Part shown: positions 21,705 through 30,799 of the stretch, piece after piece
How positions within the stretch are numbered: the stretch's first letter is position 1
Layout of the letters: each line of letters begins with the position of its first letter
Source: Acanthopleura granulata
Taxonomy: Eukaryota; Mollusca; Polyplacophora; Chitonida; Chitonidae
Reading direction: 5' to 3'
Length of the DNA: 64,000 bases
NCBI GenBank assembly: GCA_016165875.1
Contig: JABBOT010000002.1
Span: 1,203,540-1,267,539, forward strand
Made by a program: the position numbers and the translations under genes
Notes under the pieces: model-generated
What the model was told of the DNA's origin: nothing
Databases searched by the model: none
Seen by the model: only the letters and a program-made list of their open reading frames with translations

Positions 21705-21825
21705 AGTCTTTTAATTTATTTATATCCATTTATGATCTTTCATGATAGGATTTCCGAGACTGAATCACGGTAGATATATGGCAGTTAAACAAGCTGTGTC
21801 AGAAGAAGGTTAGTCCATTACATAA
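21705..21825. repeat. Repeat shared with 46845-46945
   Basis: 'tttatgatctttc.tga', 'gactgaatca.gg' and 'cggcagttaaacaagc.gtgtcagaagaa' recur at 46861-46927 in the same order. Confidence 0.6.
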
Positions 21826-22167
21826 AATTCACTCTCATTAAAGTAAAAGGCAGTTTATGACTGAGGTACTGTTCATTAAAGAGATTATAAAATTCTCTCT
21901 TGAATGTAAAAATCTGTTTGAAATTGTATGAATTCACTGCTGACTTAACTTCGTTCGAGGTGTGGAGTATTGTGCTGCACACTGAGGTTCTGAAGGCGCC
22001 CATTACCATTAAGTTTATGGGAGATTGAATAATCATAGAGCTAGGTGATATGAGCTGTTTATTAGGTATGACATAAATGTGCTGAGTTGTCTGTCATTGT
22101 AAGATGTAACAACATAGGGACAGGACACTGTTTTAATGTGATGTGTTTTAATTATAACAAGTACATG
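21826..22167. other. No gene seen
   Basis: Host flank directly left of the Polinton. Confidence 0.4.
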
Positions 22168-22174
22168 TGTGAAA
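22168..22174. repeat. Candidate Polinton target-site duplication, left (TGTGAAA)
   Basis: Seven bases identical to 32670-32676, directly abutting the terminal inverted repeats. Polintons normally duplicate 6 bp; the extra base may be chance. Confidence 0.75.
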
Positions 22175-22390
22175 GTAGTGTACAGACTGGGGGTTCTGGC
22201 GCACTTCCCGCTAGTTCGTTCCCTACCCCCCCCCCCCAAGGGCCCCATCCCAAGTTCTTACCGCATAGAAACCATATGATGTTCAGCTACACATATCATT
22301 GGTAATTTGTGAATGTAGGCCGGAGCTTGTTGGGGATAGCTTATGTACGTGAACGGGCGTCCACATCCAGAGATAATTGCATAGGTCGAC
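22175..22390 (+). repeat. Polinton left terminal inverted repeat
   Basis: Begins GTAGTGT and matches the reverse complement of 32451-32669 over its whole length. Shared blocks include 'ctggcgcacttcccgctag', 'cccaagttctta.cgcat', 'gttcagctacac', 'gtacgtgaacggg' and 'agagataattgca.aggtcgac'. A C-run of about 14 bases at 22226-22238 differs from the right copy. Confidence 0.95.
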
Positions 22391-22448
22391 CGACCCTCTG
22401 TTAGAAACCGTACAGAAACATAACATAGCTCGACGCCGAAAAGAAAAG

Positions 22449-22862
22449 ATGGCATCAACTATGACGGCTCACCTCTCCTATCCCGAAGCCACCCTGCGGC
22501 CCGACGATTATCTCTATACCTGGTGGCTACAGGTCGCGTGGGCCGACCGCGCCGACGTCTTGGAGACGATCTTCGAGAATGAGATGAAGCTTGAAGAATA
22601 CAGTGACACAATACCCACCACTATGCGCGCGCGCATTCAGAGAATCATATACCTGCTCCATACACGATCACGATGTGATCGCCCGCGAAATCATCGCAGA
22701 TCCGACTTGTGCGCGAAGCCGCAAACGGATGGAAAACGCACTCGCGGTCGCCGCAAACAACGGCGTCTAGTAGCCAGCCCAATCTTACACAAACCGATGC
22801 TCCAATTAGATGAAGTGCAGGTATCGTATACCAATGATCATGAAAGGACAGTGCAATTGTGA
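22449..22862 (+). CDS. Small Polinton gene, unknown function
   Basis: First frame inside the left inverted repeat, starting at ATG 22449 (M-A-S-T-M-T-A-H-L); it is open upstream to 22377, but that part lies in the inverted repeat. 137 codons, with a basic stretch (R-T-R-G-R-R-K-Q-R-R) near residue 100, which may be a nuclear-localisation or DNA-binding segment, or may arise from a frame change. It is transcribed toward the polymerase. I do not recognise a domain. G+C content matches the rest of the element. Confidence 0.5.
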   Translation: MASTMTAHLSYPEATLRPDDYLYTWWLQVAWADRADVLETIFENEMKLEEYSDTIPTTMRARIQRIIYLLHTRSRCDRPRNHRRSDLCAKPQTDGKRTRGRRKQRRLVASPILHKPMLQLDEVQVSYTNDHERTVQL

Positions 22863-23218
22863 ATGACACCTCGTCGGCTCCGGAGAGCACTGCGGAAAAA
22901 GTTGTCTTGGCGATTTCTGCCGGATTCATCTTGCGCGCATGCGCAGGAATTCCCCCATCCCATGGGGACGCAGTCAGAAGCTCACCTATGCGAACCTTGC
23001 GGGTCCGACCGGGTTCAAAACTATCTTGTTAGAGCCGAAGCCCGGGCAAGGCGTATCTACCCCCTTGTTATGAGAGAGCTCCAACTTCGGTCAGGTTGGT
23101 TAAAGAAGTTGCCCGCGTTTGTAGGGGTGTGTCCTCAATCCCCTTTTCGACTGTTCGCCGCGAACCGAATTTCCATTTAGAGGAGCGTGCGCCTACCGTA
23201 TATTCGTCCATAACCGCC
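22863..23218 (+). other. Polinton interior with broken frames
   Basis: Coding-like composition, but the + frame breaks near 23030 ('ctatcttgttagagcc'). It could be the decayed 3' part of the first gene. Confidence 0.3.
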
Positions 23219-23587
23219 ATGGCGGCAATGGATGAATACGTCGATCAGCTACTGCCAGAAATGCAAGAAAATTCGGCTCTCCATGATGTAGCCCAAAACA
23301 TCCTGGAGGAGCCCATTCCTGAGGCAGGCAATGATCGCCAGCTAAAGCCCTTACAGCCCGGGAAATATCGACCTCTCTCGCCACCACGCAAGAAGAGGGG
23401 TAGGAGGAGGAAGACCATTAAGGGAAAATTTGACCCCGTCCCCAAAACTTTCCAAACGACCAAGGACTACCAGAAGGAGGTTCTGGAGATGTCTGAGCGT
23501 GTAAAGGCAGATCAGCTCACATTTCAGGAAAATCCCGGGCAATCGGAAGCTGTCTCCATAGCCCGACGGGCAAGGCCAAGGTGTTGA
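23219..23587 (+). CDS. Basic Polinton protein, possibly N-terminal part of the polymerase gene
   Basis: From ATG 23219 (M-A-A-M-D-E-Y-V-D-Q-L-L-P-E-M), 123 codons: an acidic N-terminus, then a strongly basic patch (R-K-K-R-G-R-R-R-K) near residue 60, then a Gln/Glu-rich tail. The frame stops at 23587, but a coding-like frame resumes at about 23610 (Q-E-K-L-E-E-E-L), so this may be a frameshifted N-terminus of the polymerase region rather than a separate gene. No enzyme motif. The basic patch fits nucleic-acid binding or nuclear import; this is inference. Confidence 0.45.
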   Translation: MAAMDEYVDQLLPEMQENSALHDVAQNILEEPIPEAGNDRQLKPLQPGKYRPLSPPRKKRGRRRKTIKGKFDPVPKTFQTTKDYQKEVLEMSERVKADQLTFQENPGQSEAVSIARRARPRC

Positions 23588-23599
23588 ACCTAGAGCTTT

Positions 23600-24822
23600 C
23601 CTTGAAGGAGTGCGCCCCAGGATCCAAGAAAAACTCGAAGAAGAGCTCCGAGCCAGCGGAGCTGTAAAGTTCCAGCTCGTTCACAAGGTCCAACTCCGAA
23701 AACACAGGCCTGATGGTGGTGGGGAGTACACCGATCCTGTGCCCCGCCACAAACAGGAGCCTCTTCTACAGGAGAGTGAAATTGAGGCTGGGTGGAAACC
23801 CTTTGGGTGGACATCGCTAGTTACCAGCCGCTGAGAGGTGAATCTTACATAGCGCTACCAGCAGCTATAAGGAATAAGAAGGCAGTCGTCAACGTGAAAA
23901 ACATGGGTGACCACTGCCTCCGTTGGGCTCTTCGGTCAGGCCTGTTTCCTGCAGCCAAAGACCCACAGAGGCCTAGCAAGTACCACACCCAGGATGGCCT
24001 AAACTTTGAAGGGATCGACGCCCCCACACCCATCTCCCAACTTCCAAAGCTTGAGAAACAGAATAACTTAGCCATCAACGTTAACACAAGGGTTATTGTA
24101 CATTGTCTCAGGAAACGGCCTGTTGTCATGCCTCAGATCAACCTGCTGTTGATCGAGAAGGCCGACAAATTCCACTATACCTGGATCAAAGACCTCAACG
24201 GCTTACCCTATCATCTCCGCAGACTTCGTGGCTCTCAGAACTAAAATCGAAGGGCATGAGCTGGACCCCGCAAAAAGCAACACCAGGAAAACACAGCCAC
24301 TGATTCGGCAGTATTTCCTGCGTATTGTTACACCAGCCCTGGCCTCTCCTGGGATGGTCGTCTCAAGAAAACAGGCATAGAGCTTGAACTGCTGACACAC
24401 TACGACCAGCAACTCTTCATCCGGAAGGGGATGCGAAGGGGGTATCTCCTTGGTCTCAACCGCCCCGTCTGCGTGGGGATGAGCATTCTCGACCTTTCGA
24501 AACACCTGATGTACGACTTCTACTACAACCAGATGAAAGCTAAATACGGTGATAACTGCCAGCCCCTCTAAACGGACACGGACAGTCTACTCCTCGAGAT
24601 CCAGACCGAGGATGTCTACGAGGATATAGCCAAGTATGCACACCTCTGTGACACGTCCGATTATCCAGTTGGTCACTCGATCCATTCTACGGTGAACAAA
24701 ACGGCCCTGGGGAAGATGAAGGACGAGTGTGCTGGAAGCCCAATCCCCGAGTACGCTGGCCTGCGCCATGGCAAGGATGTCCTGTGGTCAGAGCGGCATC
24801 GCATCTACCGGCAGCACTGAAC
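23600..24822 (+). pseudogene. pPolB: Polinton protein-primed family-B DNA polymerase, internally deleted
   Basis: The N-terminal part is read in two frames. 23792-24244 carries the conserved block A-I-R-N-K-K-A-V-V-N-V-K-N, followed by L-E-K-Q-N-N-L-A-I-N-V and L-L-L-I-E-K-A-D-K-F-H-Y. After a frame change, about 24340-24822 reads S-P-G-L-S-W-D-G-R-L-K-K-T-G, then V-C-V-G-M-S-I-L-D-L-S-K, the catalytic T-D-T-D-S (24572-24586) and L-G-K-M-K-D-E. Between R-K-G-M-R-R-G and V-C-V-G-M-S, at about 24440-24460, a large part of the palm and fingers is missing: the SLYP-type and template-binding motifs of this family are not there. A TAA (24569-24571) stands directly before TDTDS. Family knowledge: such enzymes replicate the element from a protein primer at its ends. 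Ends tail to tail with the integrase. Confidence 0.9.
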
Positions 24823-24834
24823 AAGGTATCGCTC

Positions 24835-25939
24835 TCAACCTTTGACTCCAAGCGCTGGATAGCTGAAAATGGGGTGGACACGGTGGCTTATGGAGACAAA
24901 GATGCCCTTCCATTGGGCACAACCGAAATGAATGATTAGGACCCCATCCGGCGGAAGCTGAGTGTCCGTTGGGACCACCAAGAGTTCGGCGCGAACAAAC
25001 CCCCGCTGCGGGCCATCCGACGATACATCAAGGTAGTACAACACAGGCTCGTCAGGTTTAGTTACCGAGCGTCCGAGCGGATACACATCTAGGGACCACA
25101 CTGGATCAGTCGCGCTACGGCGATCACCCTCCAGCTCGCCGGGCTGATACAGATAGCGAACGCCAACCCCAGAAGGGAGCTTTTGCTAATGAAGTCCAAC
25201 AGGACGGCCTGGAACAGTGTATGAGGGATTTTGTGCCATCGTTCTTGTCTTGATGGCCTCAAAAGGCCAGTGAGTCGAGTCACTTCTCCATTCGGGAGCC
25301 GAAACGACTGCGGGTAACCGCTTCATCCACTCAGAAGAACGCCCAGAAGGGAAACGCATCTCTTGGGCGTATTGGCGCCCGAAGAGTCGCTTGGCCAGAG
25401 TCCGATTGAACCGCTCAACGATCCCCTGGTCCGAATGGATATCCATACGTCCACGCCTGACAGAAACCCCATACTTCCAGAGCAGCTGGTTCACTGCGCC
25501 CATGAACTCACGCCAGGGTAGATCTGCAACAGGTTAGGCCACCTAAGGGCCCTTCGCTTATAGATACGGCCTGGAGCATCAGCAACCTCTTGAGCTCCTT
25601 TTGTGATTCGGGGCTGAACTGCTTTGAATCGGCTGGGGACATCGACCACTGTGAGGGCATACTTGTAGGTGCGCTTGCCCACCTTGTCGTGAGGTAGAAA
25701 GAGCAGATAAGCTTGATAGACCTTTTTTGATGCAGCAACATCAAATTTTGGCCGTGGAATATGTCGTGGGGATGGTAGGAAAATCTGCCACACGGCCTGT
25801 TTTTTTTCAACCAATCACAAGGTGTGCCCTCAGAGACCTTCGCAGCAGAGGCTGGTTTCTTGATGGTGGCAATGCCTCTCCAGTAGCCCTTGGGGCAATA
25901 ATATATCTTCAATAGACGAAAAGACAACTGATCGGCCAT
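24835..25939 (-). pseudogene. int: Polinton retroviral-type integrase, frameshifted
   Basis: From ATG at 25939 (M-A-D-Q-L-S-F-R-L-L-K-I-Y-Y-C-P-K-G-Y-W) the protein is readable across at least four frame changes (near 25790, 25505, 25190 and 25100). Domains in order: N-terminal helix-turn-helix-like part, catalytic core with Y-A-L-T-V-V-D-V-P-S-R-F, then L-L-Q-I-Y-P-G, then D-Q-G-I-V-E-R-F-N-R-T-L. The C-terminal part reads V-W-S-L-D-V-Y-P-L-G-R-S-V and ends with P-P-D-G-V-L-I-I-H. The family uses a D-D-E triad. The first Asp and the Glu are present, but Tyr stands where I expect the second Asp. Convergent with the polymerase. Its role is insertion of the element; this copy cannot do so. Confidence 0.9.
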
Positions 25940-26007
25940 GGTAGTAGGCACCATAAGCAAGGTATTCCAGCAGCCTGATAAGTCTCAAACAGGTGGCAGC
26001 CACAGCC

Positions 26008-26450
26008 TCAGGCAGCTGCCCGGTCGTCGCCCGGAGGTTGCACGTTTGCTGCTAAACGCAGTGCGCTTCTTTGGTCCTGCCTCCAGAGATCAAGCGACTT
26101 GTGTGCGCTATCAACCAGTACAAGCGACTTGTGTGCGCTATCAACCAGTACATGGGCCAGAGGACCAGGAATGTTGTTTCGGCGGGCTCGGTAGTCAACC
26201 TCTAGTATCGCGGAGTGTAGCTCTTCGGGCAAACCCATCATTGCGCGTCATATATCCAAGCGATATATACAAATGGTATGGAATCATAACTCGAGCCTCA
26301 CTGCCTAGTAGGGCTATAGCGCAGTATGTCTTCGATAGACGAATAGGCAAATGGTCGGCCATAGCTTGCTCTTCGGACAAACCCATTATCGCGCAGCATA
26401 TATCCAAGCGATCTACAAATGGTATAGAAAAATGACTTGAGTCTCACTAC
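26008..26450 (-). pseudogene. Rearranged segment upstream of the integrase
   Basis: Carries a coding-like frame (E-L-H-S-A-I-L-E-V-D-Y-R-A-R-R-N-N-I-P-G) and two nested duplications. A 30-bp unit is repeated in tandem at 26091-26150. An 80-bp direct repeat (about 26222-26300 and 26371-26450) starts 'cttcgg.caaaccca'. A frame at 26361-26320 (M-A-D-H-L-P-I-R-L-S-K-T-Y-C) copies the start of the integrase (M-A-D-Q-L-S-F-R-L-L-K-I-Y-Y-C), so part of the integrase 5' end was duplicated. I do not recognise the V-D-Y-R-A-R-R frame. Confidence 0.5.
26091..26150. repeat. 30-bp perfect tandem duplication
   Basis: 'caagcgacttgtgtgcgcta' + 'tcaaccagta' twice without a mismatch. It keeps the frame and doubles the peptide V-L-V-D-S-A-H-K-S-L on the minus strand. 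Confidence 0.95.
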
Positions 26451-26492
26451 TCATGAGGAGCTCTTACTAGAGTCCAGCACAGTCTTTTCGGA

Positions 26493-26914
26493 TTATTCGG
26501 TGAGCTTATAGGCGACCAGCCCAGTTACACCCATCCCGAGGAGGATGAAGGCGATCTTGCGTTCTTTTTGGCCCTCCAACGGTGTATAGAAATCTTTAGG
26601 ACATGTTCGGGCCCTGTTGGGATAAGTGTCTTCCCCGTGGCCTGAGCGTACTCTCGCATCGCGGCGTCGACATCGCGAAATGTGCGCTGTGCGTGCCCCT
26701 GTTTACGAAATTCTTCATTAATCCAGTCCAGAGGCTTTGGTCTGTTTTAAGACTACGCCGTCTGCGTCACCTGGATCTGTTCGATAGCTTTATTGTGACG
26801 TTTTTGCTCCGCATCAACCGTTGAGCTTCGAAGAGCTTCGAAGAGAAAGTTACTACCTGTTAAGGTAAGTGCATTTACGAGAGCCCCTCCAACCATCATA
26901 CCGATCGAGACCAT
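26493..26914 (-). pseudogene. Small Polinton membrane protein, frameshifted
   Basis: ATG at 26914, three bases past the stop of the preceding gene. It reads M-V-S-I-G-M-M-V-G-G-A-L-V-N-A-L, a hydrophobic N-terminal segment. A charged part follows (A-E-Q-K-R-H-N-K-A-I-E-Q-I-Q), then, after a frame change near 26750, K-P-L-D-W-I-N-E-E-F-R-K-Q-G-H-A-Q-R. After another frame change near 26590 it ends with a second membrane segment (I-A-F-I-L-L-G-M-G-V-T-G-L-V-A-Y-K) and a stop at 26493. Two membrane segments around a coiled or charged core suggest a small membrane or virion-membrane protein. The function is not known to me. Confidence 0.65.
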
Positions 26915-26916
26915 TT

Positions 26917-27638
26917 CTACTTCATAATATCTGCTCGAATGATCCCCTGTTTAATTAGCACGTCCTTGGTGGCCATCGCGAGTGCCACGTCCACGACCAC
27001 CATCCCGATGTCACGGGGGGGGGGGTCAAGTCTACCTGGGGAGGAGCACCCTCAATGACCATCTTACTCAATCCGGAGTATCCTATAGCTGAGTCAGAGA
27101 CGACTGCGCTGTGATAGAACAAGTTTACGAGCATCTTACAGTCGGAAGCTGGAGTTGTCATGTTGTCATTCCACATGGACAGCATCGGTGGGAATCTTCA
27201 ATTGCTGAGTAGAGGGGGGCTTAGAGGTGGCTTGTGCTGTTTTCTGTAGTTGCCCCTCAACAGGAATAGGTGACAGCTGCTGGTGATGAGTACATATATA
27301 ATATACACCCGGTAGACCAGCTACCCCAATGATATATGGGGTCTAGTTGGCCTGCTTTGCAACTTGAGGAGCCTCTGAAACAGGCTCTATCCGCTCTGGG
27401 GCGTCCTGTTGTCCTGTTGTAGCAGCAGCAACAGAAACACCATAGTGTTGTGATTCCTTGGCTGACCGAAGCTGTTCAAGGCGTCGTTCATGTTTGACCT
27501 TTCTGACAGCGGCCCCGGCACGCCCGGTCGCCACCTTCTTTGGGTCTTTTTCTTATGGTCTGTCAATCTTTCCAACGGAGGTGTATCATCCGGCAGGTTC
27601 GATTGGTGCTCCGAAGGAAGAGTCGGGTCCTCCGCCAT
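26917..27638 (-). pseudogene. Polinton gene of unknown function, frameshifted
   Basis: ATG at 27638 (M-A-E-D-P-T-L-P-S-E-H-Q-S-N), with a charged, low-complexity N-terminus (H-K-K-K-T-Q-R-R) and a change of frame within codons 33-40 (27343-27534 holds the continuation). A second part (about 27185-27027) reads D-C-K-M-L-V-N-L-F-Y-H-S-A-V-V-S. After the frame break at the G-run at about 27017-27026, a conserved-looking C-terminus follows (R-D-I-G-M-V-V-V-D-V-A-L-A-M-A-T-K), stopping at 26917. The G-run is a likely slippage or sequencing-error site. The position between capsid and integrase suggests a virion or packaging-related role, but this is inference only. Confidence 0.6.
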
Positions 27639-28168
27639 CGTTCATTGTTCGAGGGCACTGTTGTCCAAATTGGAATGTTCCTGGCTGTGGTAAGAGCAGC
27701 GGTTAGCGGCGTTAGCAACATGCCGTAGCGATGATAGAGCACACAGGAAGCACTGCTAATCGCAAGTCCAACAAACGTGTCGGCCTCCAGGTCGCGCGCA
27801 GGCGCCGGTCGGTTTTCGGGTAGGATTGGAAGAAACATGCTGACCCGTCCTGAATACAATTGTAGAGCAGCCTGCCCTATCGTTTTCGGTATTATCCGTG
27901 CCTAGTGTTGCCTCGTAGTGGGCGTAGAGCTTCTCGACCTCTTCCAATTCCATCGAGTGAATTTGGTCCACGGTTCATACCTTCTCAAGATACTGTTTGG
28001 CCAGGCCCCCAGCGAGGCAAGCCTTTCGCGGTGCAGAGCCGCGAGATTGACAGCAAGCGCTTCTGTCTGTTCCTCGAATGGCTCCCTCTTTTTCTTTTCT
28101 CCAGCAGCGGAAGCAGCATCGGCGTCTTCGTCGATCAGTTCGTCTATTAGTTCGTCCAGTTCGTCCAT
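27563..28168 (-). pseudogene. Polinton gene of unknown function with acidic N-terminus, frameshifted
   Basis: ATG at 28168 opens M-D-E-L-D-E-L-I-D-E-L-I-D-E-D-A-D-A-A-S. A charged helical region follows (E-K-K-K-R-E-P-F-E-E-Q-T-E-A-L-A-V-N), the frame changes near 28015 (G-L-A-K-Q-Y-L-E-K-V), then D-Q-I-H-S-M-E-L-E-E-V-E-K-L-Y-A-H-Y. After another shift near 27850 it continues S-G-R-V-S-M-F-L-P-I-L-P-E-N-R-P with a hydrophobic Ala/Leu/Thr-rich end. The end overlaps the start of the next gene at 27638, a spacing usual in compact elements. It has the look of a structural or assembly gene; family not named with confidence. Confidence 0.65.
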
Positions 28169-28671
28169 ATTTGCCTGGCGAATAGTTTGAGTCACAGACG
28201 GCATGCAACGCGCGATATGGACCACTATCCTCTTAACTCTGATATATATTCCCATGCAGCCCATGCGATCACGGTAAAGGTGATTGTTTGCAGGGAAAAT
28301 TGTAACAGCCAGCTACTGTTAAGCAATAGTGTCTTGCACATTACACCACGTTGTATGCAGCCGGCTGATCAGTTCTCAACAGAAGCTTGGCATGCTTTGT
28401 TTGGACTAGCTGCTGCCGCACTCTGGTCCGTTCTTCCGGAGGAATCACATCATTTTCTTGGAGGCATTCTTCAAACGAGTCCCTGTCTGCTGTGGAAGAT
28501 GGCGACCCAGCGCCTCTGCTGGCGCAGATCTTTCAGAACTGCGTTATATTTCTGGGTGAGTGCCCAGACGCTATGCTGCACGTGTCGGCCGGAGAAGGCC
28601 AGTTCACAGAGCATGCCTTCGAAGCCAAGTAGTCCTTAATGATATATAGGGTTGGAGCTTTTCACCTGAGA
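28169..28671. other. Polinton interior, unresolved
   Basis: A + frame at 28387-28632 (…P-L-L-A-Q-I-F-Q-N-C-V-I-F-L-G-E) looks coding in composition, but I can name no domain and it lies against the direction of its neighbours. It could be a separate small gene or the remains of one. Confidence 0.3.
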
Positions 28672-30050
28672 CTAGGGCATGCACATTTGGGTCGCTCTAC
28701 ACGGAGGGACACTCTTGATACACCCGATTGTACCGTATAGGACACAGGACAACAAGCGGCGATAGGGACCCTCCAGGAGGTGGAGTGTGAAAACGCCACC
28801 CCCCCCCCCACCCCCGTCATTCCGCAGGTAATCGCCGAGTAGGGGCCCGCAGCATGAGTACAGCGCTGAGACGAAACGGCCATCCTCGATGTTTAGCTGG
28901 ACGTCCTTGACCACGTAAAAGTAGATGTTCGAAGCGCCCGCCGCCTCGGCCGATTTCGTGATCTGAATAGTCACGCCTCAGTGGCGTCCTCGACGCGCCG
29001 CCCACTGCCGTGTAGTTGGTGGTCGTCCGTGGAGCGGAGGTCCAGTCACAGGACGCACTTAGTGGTTAAGAAGTCGCCAAGGGACACGTCCGCCAGCGCT
29101 AGGTCTTTCGCCACCATGGCCACCACGGAATTGCGCATGCTCCCAGCTGCAAAGAACTTCCCTGCCTCATCCCACTGCTGGTAGGCGCACAGGCCATGGC
29201 TGTACAGTTGGTTGAGGACGCCATCGAATATCCCTCCACATTGGTTATTTCTGGGTTATAGAAAGCCTCGGTGTTCCGCGGGAATGCCGCGGCTGGGTCC
29301 TCGAACAGCAACAAGATGTCCTTCATATTGTGGGCGGGTGCGTTGAGGTTGATGTTCCACAGGGTATCGCTCTTGTCGCGGCTGATTTTGCAATGAGGGA
29401 GCACGTCGTCGTACAGTATTGCCAGGCGGCAAGCGTACTATTTACTGATCACCCGGCCGAGCTTGTGCTGGGTGATCATGTCATACTCGAGCCTGATGTT
29501 TTTGATGGTGTAGCTGGCATCGGCGTCTCCTGTGTCCCGGATTACGCGGTGGAGTCGTTGAAGGATAGTTCGTATTCGAGCCTATCCCCCAAGGCTGACT
29601 GGTAAAATGGCATATGGCTCTCCAGCAAGTCGAAGTAGAGGGAGATGTCGTATCGGTTGCCATAGGCCACTGTAACGGCTTCGTCTTCGGCTACAGTCTC
29701 GTCTTTATTCTCAGCCCGGACCCACAATCGGTTGACATTGTTGTCGTGGCTTGTGCCTGGAACTGGACATTCTTTCTCTCCTGGGCCGTCCGCGAAAGAT
29801 CCATGTAGCGGTGGTAGACGTCGTTGTCATCATTCGACATCACCTCATTGCCGCTGACCTTGACCGTTGTCTTCTTTATCATAGCACAGCCTAGGTTCTG
29901 GGCCACTTTTCGGTTGACATCGGTCGAGGCCAGGAAGATTGTGAAAGCAAGTCTTGCGGTCCTAGGGAAAATGACGCAATGGACGCCATGGTTTGGAAAC
30001 CGAACAAGAAGCTGTTGCATCTGGTCCATCGTACTGAGGCTGTTCGTCAC
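28672..30050 (-). pseudogene. MCP: Polinton major capsid protein (double jelly-roll type), frameshifted
   Basis: Readable over more than 400 codons with a few frame changes. The N-terminal part (30050-29691) has Q-L-L-V-R-F-P-N-H-G-V-H-C-V-I-F-P-R. The middle reads A-Y-G-N-R-Y-D-I-S-L-Y-F-D-L and Y-Q-S-A-L-G-D-R-L-E-Y-E. The best block is W-N-I-N-L-N-A-P-A-H-N-M-K-D-I-L-L-L-F-E followed by F-Y-N-P-E-I-T-N-V near 29290. The C-terminus has I-Y-F-Y-V-V-K-D-V-Q-L-N-I-E-D-G-R-F near 28890. From family knowledge these blocks mark the Polinton hexon-like capsid. The frame is open upstream of 30050 to about 30140 without ATG, and the recorded start is GTG, so the true start is unclear. A G/C run at 28800-28810 near the C-terminus and stops near 29050 break the frame. 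It stands head to head with the gene at 30164. Confidence 0.85.
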
Positions 30051-30163
30051 GACGACCGACTGGCTCCCAGCCTTGAACCCAAAGGGGGTTCTCGGGCAGC
30101 GGTAAGGATTAGCCTTTCGTCCGTATACGTTTAAAGTCGGTTATTGAAGGTTGGGCCGCCAAC

Positions 30164-30733
30164 ATGGCAGACTTTGATTTCGATAACCCAACGTTTGACC
30201 ATGACGATGTAGAAGACGATGAAGAGACCGTTCCCATAGACCCCACAAATGATGCAGACATTGGCATCGGGGCCACTGGGACTCATGTATCGCTGTATCA
30301 GGAGCTCCCCCAGTCAGCGGTAGATGACTGCTACAACGCCATGGCAGAGAGGGGCCTCACCCCGTCAACTGTCCGAGACCGAAGTAAGCTTGAGCTCGTT
30401 TGCGGTTGAAAGCACATCCCGTCCTCATGATTATCAACTCTCGGACAGGAAAGCCACTCGCACTCTCAACCATAGGCGGCCGGCCGGGAGGGGAGCTGCC
30501 ACTAGAGAAGATCTGGGATTCACGGAATGGACCAGGGGGGATCCCAGGAACACGCTGCCGGCTCAGGTTTTTGCAGCCATCCAAACCGCCGATAGATGTT
30601 GGGAGAGGCAGCTGCTGACATCGATACTGTTGAGATTCACGACCTAGGCGCGATCGAGAAGAAGGCAAAAAATGCAGTCCAGATTATGGAGACAAGGTCC
30701 ACTGATAGCGCCGAGGATTGTATCCAGCATTAG
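30164..30733 (+). pseudogene. Polinton acidic small gene, divergent from the capsid gene
   Basis: ATG at 30164 gives M-A-D-F-D-F-D-N-P-T-F-D-H-D-D-V-E-D-D-E and a strongly acidic N-terminus. Open to 30409; coding-like frames follow (L-A-L-S-T-I-G-G-R-P-G-G near 30460), and the last part (30608-30733) reads A-D-I-D-T-V-E-I-H-D-L-G-A-I-E-K-K-A-K-N and stops. Three frames are needed, so it is decayed. The start lies about 115 bp from the capsid start, so the two genes may share a promoter region. Function unknown to me. Confidence 0.6.
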
Positions 30734-30799
30734 ATCCATCTGCCCTCCCCCCCCCCCACTGACGATCCGCACGAGTATAGATGACAACATATTAGCACT

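Noticed and set aside
22645..22929. Minus-strand frame of 94 codons in the Polinton
   Set aside because: Antisense shadow of the first Polinton gene; the real gene direction follows the polymerase.
23845..24129. Minus-strand frame of 94 codons
   Set aside because: Antisense of the conserved N-terminal polymerase block.
29330..29605. Plus-strand frame of 91 codons
   Set aside because: Antisense of the capsid gene, whose conserved blocks are on the minus strand.
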